From: Phycisphaerales bacterium UBA7800
GTDB lineage: Bacteria; Planctomycetota; Phycisphaerae; Phycisphaerales; Phycisphaeraceae
Assembly (NCBI GenBank): GCA_002480565.1
Contig: DLCK01000092.1
Coordinates: forward strand, 7,829 to 71,828
Direction of reading: 5' to 3'
Length of the DNA stretch: 64,000 nt
Each line of letters begins with the position of its first letter. The stretch's first letter is position 1. Position numbers and translations under genes: made by a program. Below the pieces are notes generated by a model. That model was given only the letters and a program-made list of their open reading frames with translations, was not told where the DNA came from and did no database searches. Shown piece by piece: positions 7,586 through 14,866 of this stretch.

Positions 7586-10500
7586 ATGCAATCCAACTGG
7601 ACATTCTGGATCGATGTCGGTGGTACGTTCACGGACTGTATCGGACGTGATCCGAGGGGCAATATCCATCGCATCAAAGTACTCAGTTCCGACACTTCGC
7701 CGATCATCGCGATCCGAGAGTTAATGCAGCTGCCGGATCACACTCCCATCGGCAAGGTGTCGGTGAGTCTTGGCACCACGCGCGGGACCAATGCGTTATT
7801 GCAGCGAAACGGCCAACCCGTGGCCATGCTCATCACCAAAGGCTTTAGCGATTTACTAGATATCGGCACACAGGCAAGACCTGATCTTTTTGCACTGAAT
7901 ATCCAAAAGCACAAGCCCCTTCATAACCATGTCATTGAGATCAACGAACGCCTTGATGCCAATGGGCAGGTGCTTGAAGCCTTGGACTTGCATCAAGTCC
8001 AAACGCAACTTGGCCAACTCAAAGAGCGCGGATACAAGAGCCTGGCGGTCTGTCTGCTTCATTCGTATCTCAACGATGACCACGAACAGCAGATCGCCAA
8101 ACTTGCTCATGAGATGGGATTTGATCAGGTCTCCGTTTCGTCGGAACTATCCCCAACAATCAAGGCATTGGATCGTTTTGACACTGCAGTGATTGATGCT
8201 TACCTTTCGCCGGTCATTCGTCATTACATGGCCAACCTGCGCAAGTCTCTGGGTGCGATTAAGGTCATGACCTCGGCAGGTGCACTGGTAGACTCCGAAA
8301 TATTTGCAGGTAAAGACTCCCTGCTCAGCGGGCCAGCAGGTGGTGTCGTCGGGTTTGCACATGCAGCAGAGCAGGCAGGATTCCAACAAGCCATCGGTTT
8401 TGATATGGGGGGAACGAGTACAGATGTCAGTCGCTTTGATGGTCGCTATGAATACCAATATGCAGGGGAAATCGATGGTATTCGCGTGGTCACACCAATG
8501 CTTGCAATCGAAACCGTCGCAGCAGGTGGCGGTTCCATTTGTGACTTTGATGGTCAACGCTTAACCGTCGGGCCGGATAGTGCAGGCGCCCATCCTGGCC
8601 CGGCTTGCTATGGCAAAGACGGCCCGTTAGCGATTACCGATATCAACCTTTTTAACGGCAAGATTGATCCGGCGCGCTTCCCATTTGCTCTGGATGTCAA
8701 TGCAGTCACACTCAAATTACAAGCTCTCCGCGACCGCATGGATCAGAACATGAGTCTGCACCAAATCGCAGATGGTTTTACACGTGTCGCTAACCTGAAA
8801 ATGGCATCAGCAATCAAACGCATCAGTACGGCTCGGGGCTACGATCCGACGGATCATGTGCTCGTCGCGTTTGGTGGTGCCGCTGCGCAACATGCTTGCG
8901 CGATCGCGCGATCCTTGCATATCCGTGAGATTCTGCTGCATCCTCTGGCTGGTGTCCTAAGCGCCCATGGTATCAGCATGGCAAACGTCAAACGCTTTGC
9001 TGAAAAGACCATTCTCAAACCACTCAATGAGCAGACACTCAAAACCTTGCAGACCACCGTCAAACAATTAGCCAAGACACTCTATGAGCAGGTACTTGCT
9101 GAAGGAGTCGCCCCGTCGGATATTGATGAGCCGATGCAATTGCTGGATTTGCGATACGCCGGACAACAGACAGCCATCACCATTGCCAAGCCTGCTGACG
9201 GCGCGTGGGCTGGCGCTTTTGAACAAATGCATACTCAGCTTTACGGTCATGCTCACTTGGATCGTGAAATTCAAATTGTCACCCTCCGCGTGGAAGTTAC
9301 AGGTAACATGCCCAAGCCCGTGACGCTCACACAAAAATCCGTCAATCGTCGTCCCAAACCTGCTCGGATGTCCACGGTGTACTTTGATGCCTTGCCACAT
9401 GACACCGCCTGTTTTGAACGCGCTGATTTGCAACCCGGTGATCGACTCATCGGCCCAGCTATTATCCACGAAGACCTCAGTACCATCGTCATTGATCCGG
9501 GATGGACTGCTACGGTCAACGAACAATTTGACCTGATCCTCAACGATCAATCGCCCCACTTACAGGACTTGGATCAGACGACGCAGTGCGATCCGATTCG
9601 ACTGGAACTGTTTAACAATCACTTCACGCATATTGCTGTGCAGATGGGGTTGACGTTGCAGAAAACATCGCTGTCGGTGAACGTCAAAGAGCGCTTGGAT
9701 TTCTCCTGTGCGATCCTTGACAGTCATGGTGATCTGGTCGTCAATGCCCCGCACATCCCTGTGCATCTTGGCGCAATGGGTGCGACGGTGCGAGGTCTGC
9801 TTGAACATGTGTCCGACATTCGGCCAGGTGATTCGTATCTATCGAACAATCCGGATTTAGGCGGATCACACCTGCCGGACTTGACAGTGATCACGCCGGT
9901 GTTTGATCCCACTGGCAAGCAGCTACAGTTCTTCACCGCCAGCCGAGCCCATCATGCGGAAATTGGTGGCAAGCGTCCTGGCTCGACATTCCCCTTTGCC
10001 AAAAATCTGGCGGAGGAAGGCGTGGTCTTCAGCAATCTGCGACTGATGCGTGAGGGGCACTTTGATGAAACATCGCTGCGCAACACGTTAACTTCCGGGG
10101 CATATCCGTCACGGGCGCCGGATGAGAACATTGCGGATATCCGTGCTGCTTTAGCTGCAAACACACTAGGATCGCGTGAGCTTCAATCCCTTATCGCCAT
10201 GCACAGTTGGCCGGTCGTACATGCATACATGGGGCACATTCGTGATGCAGCAAGTAAACAGTGTCAAGCAGCGATTAGTCGAATTATCGACGGGCAGTAT
10301 CGCTTTGAAGATAAGTTGGATGATGGTTCGCCGTTAGCAGTTGCCATTGATATTCACGGCGACAAAATGGCGGTGGACTTTACGGGGACCGGACCGGTGA
10401 ATGACAACGCGTTTAACGCCAACCGCGCAGTCGTGGAGTCAGCGATCCTCTACTGCATGCGATGCATCATTAATGAGGATATCCCGCTTAACGGTGGTGT

Positions 10501-11140
10501 AATGGAGCCGATCCAAATCATCCTGCCCCAGTGCATGCTCAACCCACCTAAATGCGATGACCCGACACAACATGCAGCAGTGGCAGCAGGCAACGTGGAG
10601 TTGTCCCAACGCGTCGTGGATATGTTCTTTGGTGCACTTGGGATCATGGCAGGTAGTCAGGGGACAATGAACAATTTTATTTTTGGTAATCAGCAATTCG
10701 GATACTACGAAACCATCTGCGGGGGCAGTGGCGGCGGCCCGGACTTTGACGGTACGGATGCGGTGCATACGCACATGACCAACACGCGCATGACCGATGT
10801 GGAAGTCTTCGAAACCCAATATCCCGCACGCGTTAGACAGTTTGCGATTCGCCAAGATTCGGGCGGTGATGGTTTACACCGTGGTGGTAATGGCGTGACA
10901 CGCGAAATTGAATTCCTCAAGTCGCTGGATGTCTCCATGCTCACGCAACATCGCACGTATCCGCCCAAAGGTATCGCAGGCGGAAGTCCTGCAAAATGCG
11001 GGGGAAATACGCTTAAACGCGAAAATGAATCCACACTAATTGATCTTGGACCACTGGTACAGGTACGTGTCGAGGCCCATGATGTGCTAACCATTCAGAC
11101 ACCCGGTGGCGGTGGATATGGCCAAGCTAATGGCCGTTAG
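7586..11140 (+). CDS. Fused hydantoinase A/B, probable ATP-dependent 5-oxoprolinase
   Basis: The 1184-residue protein joins both halves of the hydantoinase/oxoprolinase family. The N-terminal HyuA half (about 1-645) starts with WIDVGGTFTDCIGRD, the phosphate-binding loop of the actin-like ATPase fold, and has a second one at FDMGGTSTDVSR. The HyuB half starts near residue 667 (RLELFNNHF, then VKERLDFSCAILD) and ends with LTIQTPGGGGYG, the usual C-terminal signature. Family knowledge: the fused form, of roughly this length, is typical of 5-oxoprolinase, which opens 5-oxo-L-proline to glutamate using ATP. Separate subunits are more typical of hydantoinases and acetone carboxylases. The substrate here is not proven. 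The enzyme is expected in the cytoplasm. Its 3' end overlaps the convergent FAD oxidoreductase gene by 14 bases. Confidence 0.85.
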   Translation: MQSNWTFWIDVGGTFTDCIGRDPRGNIHRIKVLSSDTSPIIAIRELMQLPDHTPIGKVSVSLGTTRGTNALLQRNGQPVAMLITKGFSDLLDIGTQARPDLFALNIQKHKPLHNHVIEINERLDANGQVLEALDLHQVQTQLGQLKERGYKSLAVCLLHSYLNDDHEQQIAKLAHEMGFDQVSVSSELSPTIKALDRFDTAVIDAYLSPVIRHYMANLRKSLGAIKVMTSAGALVDSEIFAGKDSLLSGPAGGVVGFAHAAEQAGFQQAIGFDMGGTSTDVSRFDGRYEYQYAGEIDGIRVVTPMLAIETVAAGGGSICDFDGQRLTVGPDSAGAHPGPACYGKDGPLAITDINLFNGKIDPARFPFALDVNAVTLKLQALRDRMDQNMSLHQIADGFTRVANLKMASAIKRISTARGYDPTDHVLVAFGGAAAQHACAIARSLHIREILLHPLAGVLSAHGISMANVKRFAEKTILKPLNEQTLKTLQTTVKQLAKTLYEQVLAEGVAPSDIDEPMQLLDLRYAGQQTAITIAKPADGAWAGAFEQMHTQLYGHAHLDREIQIVTLRVEVTGNMPKPVTLTQKSVNRRPKPARMSTVYFDALPHDTACFERADLQPGDRLIGPAIIHEDLSTIVIDPGWTATVNEQFDLILNDQSPHLQDLDQTTQCDPIRLELFNNHFTHIAVQMGLTLQKTSLSVNVKERLDFSCAILDSHGDLVVNAPHIPVHLGAMGATVRGLLEHVSDIRPGDSYLSNNPDLGGSHLPDLTVITPVFDPTGKQLQFFTASRAHHAEIGGKRPGSTFPFAKNLAEEGVVFSNLRLMREGHFDETSLRNTLTSGAYPSRAPDENIADIRAALAANTLGSRELQSLIAMHSWPVVHAYMGHIRDAASKQCQAAISRIIDGQYRFEDKLDDGSPLAVAIDIHGDKMAVDFTGTGPVNDNAFNANRAVVESAILYCMRCIINEDIPLNGGVMEPIQIILPQCMLNPPKCDDPTQHAAVAAGNVELSQRVVDMFFGALGIMAGSQGTMNNFIFGNQQFGYYETICGGSGGGPDFDGTDAVHTHMTNTRMTDVEVFETQYPARVRQFAIRQDSGGDGLHRGGNGVTREIEFLKSLDVSMLTQHRTYPPKGIAGGSPAKCGGNTLKRENESTLIDLGPLVQVRVEAHDVLTIQTPGGGGYGQANGR

Positions 11141-12437
11141 ACGATTGTCCATCATGCACAGCACTCTGACCTTCGATGAGGTGATTGAGATAATCACCAT
11201 ACGCTGACAAATCCAACTGCTGACCGTGGGAGATCAATTGCTGTTGCAATGTCTTGATGCAGACGTTGCTGATGTCCGACGATTCCTTGATTGCTGCTGA
11301 TGCTGCCATGCCTGCTGCAAATCCCATTTGAGCACAGGTTGCCATCACGCGAAACGAACTCATCGCCATCTGGTCTCCCGATGCACCTCGTCCGGGCACC
11401 AACATGTTTTTGGCCCCGCGTGGGATCAGGCTTCGCAATGGGATTTGATAGGGTTTCACCATCGTGGTGATACCGGTTCCTGCGCGTTGGACTTTATCAG
11501 GCCAGTGGTAGTCAAGGTGATACGTCCCCACTGCAATGGCATCCTCAAACTGTGTTGCGTTTTTGACCTGTTCTTCAGTGAGAATATGTTCACCGATGAT
11601 CCGACATTCCTCGCGGACACCGATCTGTCTGGAGACTGATGCGAGAATATGTTGATCCAATACTTTGCCGTGATATCCCTTGGTTTGCAGGTAATAAATC
11701 AATCCCATCATCTGCTGCCGAGCATGCAATTCCGCATTGGACATGGATATCCCACTGGCTGCATCAAAGCCGATGACCTTCATTTTGATTTCGACTTTAC
11801 CACTATCAAAACAGTGGAGCGTCGTCATGGGCAAGTCATCATCACCCTCCCATGTCGGGCTACCGTTTGGCAGATGTGGCGTAATCGGTTTGCCGGTATC
11901 CCACATCGTAAAATACAGGCTCATGGGTAGCTGCTCATTGGCACCAAGATGCTCGACAGCCAAACCAGCCTGTCGAGCCAACACGCAACTGCCGGTCGCA
12001 TCAATGACCATTTCCACATCCACCGACAAGCGATCCGACCCGCACAACACCGTCGCATGCGTGATTCGGCCATCCTGCACAGTCACATCCATCACGCGAC
12101 TATGCAGGAGTACCTGAATACCTGCGTTGCGAACCATTTGTTGAAGGACGAAGCTGCAAAGTTCAAGATCGTAATCCCGCCGGTCCGCACGAGGTGAATA
12201 AGGCGCAATGGCATTCATTTGCGTCAGTTCATCGACCAACTCCGCAAAGGCATCATTCACATGCAAGGTGTCACCGCAGAAACCTGCTACGCCGCCTGCG
12301 GTCCCCTGCCCACCGAGTACGTTGGCGGGTTCGACAAGCATGACGCGCATGCCTTGCCTCGCTGCTGCCAAGGCTCCAAAGACGCCGGCCATCCCCCCGC
12401 CCGCGATAAGAACATCTGTTTTTATCTTTTCATTCAT
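11127..12437 (-). CDS. FAD-dependent oxidoreductase (FAD_oxidored family)
   Basis: The 436-residue protein begins with a Rossmann dinucleotide-binding motif (DVLIAGGGMAGVFGALAAAR) followed by an acidic strand end (VMLVEP) and GGQGTAGGVAG, the pattern of the FAD-dependent oxidoreductase family. A second nucleotide-contact region reads VIDATGSCVLARQAG. Near the C-terminus GRGASGDQMAMSSFRVM closes the FAD site. No signal peptide is seen. Relatives often lie beside glycosidase or sugar-catabolism genes, and their substrates are mostly unknown. Here it is the last gene of a probable operon behind a LacI regulator and a sialidase-like protein, 47 bases after the latter. Oxidation of a sugar or sugar acid is plausible but is inference. 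The stop overlaps the hydantoinase gene on the other strand. Confidence 0.8.
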   Translation of the reverse strand: MNEKIKTDVLIAGGGMAGVFGALAAARQGMRVMLVEPANVLGGQGTAGGVAGFCGDTLHVNDAFAELVDELTQMNAIAPYSPRADRRDYDLELCSFVLQQMVRNAGIQVLLHSRVMDVTVQDGRITHATVLCGSDRLSVDVEMVIDATGSCVLARQAGLAVEHLGANEQLPMSLYFTMWDTGKPITPHLPNGSPTWEGDDDLPMTTLHCFDSGKVEIKMKVIGFDAASGISMSNAELHARQQMMGLIYYLQTKGYHGKVLDQHILASVSRQIGVREECRIIGEHILTEEQVKNATQFEDAIAVGTYHLDYHWPDKVQRAGTGITTMVKPYQIPLRSLIPRGAKNMLVPGRGASGDQMAMSSFRVMATCAQMGFAAGMAASAAIKESSDISNVCIKTLQQQLISHGQQLDLSAYGDYLNHLIEGQSAVHDGQSSNGH

Positions 12438-12484
12438 TACTATTTCTCTGCGTTGTGTTGGTATCGTTTGTCACTGAATTCACA

Positions 12485-13507
12485 TCAACAACAAGTCCCT
12501 TGCCAATAGGAGATGGATTTGCGGTCATGGGTGTAGGTGATGGCAAGACCATTGGGGATAGCAATGATTGCAGGATAGGAAAATTCACCTTCGACGGTTT
12601 GAAGATCGAGTTGTTTAACCCATGTTTTACCGTTGTTTTTTGAGAGGGACAGCGTCAGTGGTGATCGCCCACCCCAATTGCCCCCCACTGGATTGTAAAT
12701 CAATGCCAGTGTCCCATCGGGGAGTTTCGCAAGGTCAATGCCACTGTTGTTGTTGGGTAATTCTGTACGATAGGCTTTACACCATGTGCGTCCATCATCA
12801 ACCGAATCGCTGCGATAGATCCAACCGTCCCCACTTCGCAACAACATATGAACCATCCCCGGCCGTGATTCCCATAGCGTGGGTTGGATCACGCCTTCGC
12901 CTTGGGTATTGGCATGATCGTATGGGACAAGTTCACTGCGTTGCCATGTTTGCCCTCGATCTTCACTGCGATCCACAAAGGCATCCCACATCGCATCCTT
13001 GGCTTCACCTGTTTCAGTTGAAGGGGTCGCTCCGACTTCGATTGATGCGGGCGCGAGCCATGCACCACTGGTTAATTCAATGAGTTTGTTTTTCACCGGC
13101 CCGCGTCCACCTTTGTCACCTGTAACCAACTCTCGGGGCGTGGTCCATGTCTGACCTTGATCCGTCGAAGTCATGACATAGGTTCGCCATTGCGGGATGA
13201 GCTTACCAACTTTAAACCAGAGATGAATCGTGTTGGATGCATCAACATGCAGCACCGGATTCCAATGCGGTTCATCACTGATTTTGGCGATGTTTCGTGG
13301 CGTCTGCCAATGGCCATCGACTCGACGAGATATCCAGATCGACACATCGTCCTTGCCTTCCTTGGTCCCGCCAAACCATGATGCAATGACACTGCCATCT
13401 GCAAGGTAAACCAAGGTTGAAGCATGCACTTCCTTGACTTGAGCTTGCTCTGGGAAAATCAGTTCGTGACAGTCTGTTTTGACTTGTGATTCAATGGTGA
13501 TGGACAT
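12485..13507 (-). CDS. Sialidase-like BNR/Asp-box protein
   Basis: The protein, 340 residues from the chosen start, carries four Asp-box turns spaced along the chain (STDQGQTW, SEDRGQTW, SVDDGRTW, SKNNGKTW). These are the hallmark of six-bladed beta-propeller sialidases and related hydrolases. The N-terminal block HASTLVYLADGSVIASWFGG and KDDVSIWISRR match the exo-sialidase-like BNR_2 family. I chose the ATG at 13507 because GGAGA (complement of 13514-13519) precedes it at a good distance; an upstream start at 13549 lacks this. No signal peptide is evident, so it may act in the cytoplasm on imported sugars. The specificity is unknown: many planctomycete members of this family probably do not act on sialic acid. 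It lies between the LacI gene and the FAD oxidoreductase. Confidence 0.75.
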   Translation of the reverse strand: MSITIESQVKTDCHELIFPEQAQVKEVHASTLVYLADGSVIASWFGGTKEGKDDVSIWISRRVDGHWQTPRNIAKISDEPHWNPVLHVDASNTIHLWFKVGKLIPQWRTYVMTSTDQGQTWTTPRELVTGDKGGRGPVKNKLIELTSGAWLAPASIEVGATPSTETGEAKDAMWDAFVDRSEDRGQTWQRSELVPYDHANTQGEGVIQPTLWESRPGMVHMLLRSGDGWIYRSDSVDDGRTWCKAYRTELPNNNSGIDLAKLPDGTLALIYNPVGGNWGGRSPLTLSLSKNNGKTWVKQLDLQTVEGEFSYPAIIAIPNGLAITYTHDRKSISYWQGTCC

Positions 13508-13590
13508 GGAACAATCTCCAATATGGAATATAAAAATTGATTCACACAACCAAGCAATGGAGTGGGATCATTGAAAAACCTTGATGTATT

Positions 13591-13704
13591 TTTTACCGCC
13601 AAGACGCCAAGAACGCAGAGTTAAAAACCAAGAAATAGACCTTGGAATCAAACCAAAATCTCTGCCTTATTAAACATGGCGGCCTTGGCGTCTTGGCGGT
13701 AAAA
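13591..13704. repeat. Long inverted repeat with ACCGCCAAGACGCC arms
   Basis: Two 21-base arms are perfect reverse complements: 13591-13611 (starting TTTTACCGCCAAGACGCC) and 13684-13704. They are separated by 72 bases that also hold shorter complementary pieces (CGCAGAG / CTCTGCC). The right arm runs into the 3' end of the LacI gene, where it encodes the last residues PPRRQGRHV. ACCGCCAAGACGCCAAG-type repeats occur between genes in many bacteria, so this is best read as a dispersed element that inserted at the end of the gene. It may also act as a terminator. Confidence 0.75.
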
Positions 13705-14731
13705 ATGTGTTTGGGTTATTTAAAAGTTTCGACTGCCAAACCAGTGAAATAGCCTTGTATTTAAGGCGTATTTGTGGATGTTTGATTTTTTCGACCAGTA
13801 ACGCCACCGCAGCATCAGCGAGTTTGTCATAGTCATATGCCAGACGATGTGTCAGAGCATTTTCACCTATATTGGAATGGTGACCAATGAGCATCATTCC
13901 CAATTCCTGGGGCACTTTGACCTTCGCGTGATAGGCAGCAGTAAGGATTGGCAGGAAGACCTGTGGCTGACGAGTCAAGACCATCGTCGGCCGATTGGAT
14001 CGCTTGAACATCCCAACAAGCTCATCAAGTTGATCTGCTTGCCAATGCACATCAAGGACTTGAGGTTTAAATCCGTTAGCGTGCATTGCCTTACTGTAGC
14101 TGTCGATTTGATCGTGAAGACTGTAATGCTTATCAGGCTCTGCTTCCGGGGGAATTGACGTTGCCATGATGATGTGTTGATGGCCGAGGGTGATGAGTTT
14201 TTTAACCGCATAGCGGACACTGTTGCGATAGGCGTAATAGACCGCGTCGTGCTTGAGCTTGCGGGCGATCCAGACTGCTGGGATATGGTGACGGTCGATA
14301 AGCTGTTCAAGTAATGGCGGGACATTTTTCTTGTAATTAATCAGCAGTCCATCCAGTGCATACTCGGTCAACACACGCGGGAGATCGGACTCACTTTCAA
14401 GTGTCGCATCATCAAGCCGGACGACCATCAAACTCAAATTCTGCTGGGCCAACGCATCATGCAGTGCGTTGAGTTCCATATCATGAAGCAGACTCCGCGA
14501 AGGATCTTTACTCATAATCAATGCAATATTACCCACCCGCCCATGTCGCATGGCCCGGGCATGGACATTGACACGATACCCCAATTCGTGAGCCACCTGG
14601 CGGATTTGTTCGGCACGTTTAAGGGCTCCTGGATGCTTGGCCTTGTACGCACCACTGAGTACCCGAGAGACGGTGACGGGTGTCACGCCCACGCGTTTGG
14701 CGATGTCATGTAATGTTGCGGCCTGACTCAT
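13670..14731 (-). CDS. LacI-family transcriptional regulator
   Basis: The 353-residue protein opens with a canonical LacI helix-turn-helix and hinge (ATLHDIAKRVGVTPVTVSRVLSG, split: recognition helix VTVSRVLS; hinge YRVNVHARAMR). A periplasmic-binding-protein-like sugar-binding domain follows, from about residue 68. It is the first gene of a minus-strand operon with the sialidase-like and FAD oxidoreductase genes, so it probably controls use of a particular glycan breakdown product. A near-palindromic LacI-type operator lies 42 bases upstream of the start, which suggests autoregulation. The extreme C-terminus is encoded by the arm of an inverted repeat and may replace an original tail. The effector is unknown. 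Confidence 0.9.
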   Translation of the reverse strand: MSQAATLHDIAKRVGVTPVTVSRVLSGAYKAKHPGALKRAEQIRQVAHELGYRVNVHARAMRHGRVGNIALIMSKDPSRSLLHDMELNALHDALAQQNLSLMVVRLDDATLESESDLPRVLTEYALDGLLINYKKNVPPLLEQLIDRHHIPAVWIARKLKHDAVYYAYRNSVRYAVKKLITLGHQHIIMATSIPPEAEPDKHYSLHDQIDSYSKAMHANGFKPQVLDVHWQADQLDELVGMFKRSNRPTMVLTRQPQVFLPILTAAYHAKVKVPQELGMMLIGHHSNIGENALTHRLAYDYDKLADAAVALLVEKIKHPQIRLKYKAISLVWQSKLLNNPNTFLPPRRQGRHV

Positions 14732-14772
14732 ATGATGCTCTTGCTTTGTTAATCTGTCAGCGTTTCATTTTT

Positions 14773-14786
14773 TGTTAACGTTTACA
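14773..14786. promoter_or_regulatory. Putative LacI-type operator TGTTAACGTTTACA
   Basis: This 14-base site is palindromic apart from one pair and has the central CG found in most LacI-family operators (compare TGTAAACGTTTACA). It lies just upstream of the LacI-family gene that starts at 14731 and downstream of the terminator of the next gene. The position fits autoregulation of the LacI/sialidase/FAD operon. Confidence 0.6.
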
Positions 14787-14796
14787 TATTATCAAC

Positions 14797-14835
14797 AAAA
14801 ACAGACTCCGCAACAGCAATTTGTTACGGAGTCTG
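14797..14835 (-). terminator. Rho-independent terminator of the 939-residue protein gene
   Basis: CAGACTCCG (14802-14810) pairs with CGGAGTCTG (14827-14835). On the minus strand the stem is followed by TTTTTG. It sits 32 bases after the stop of the minus-strand gene that ends at 14867 and separates it from the LacI operon. Confidence 0.85.
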
Positions 14836-14866
14836 CCAGAATCCTACTATTTGAGTCCGCTGGTCG

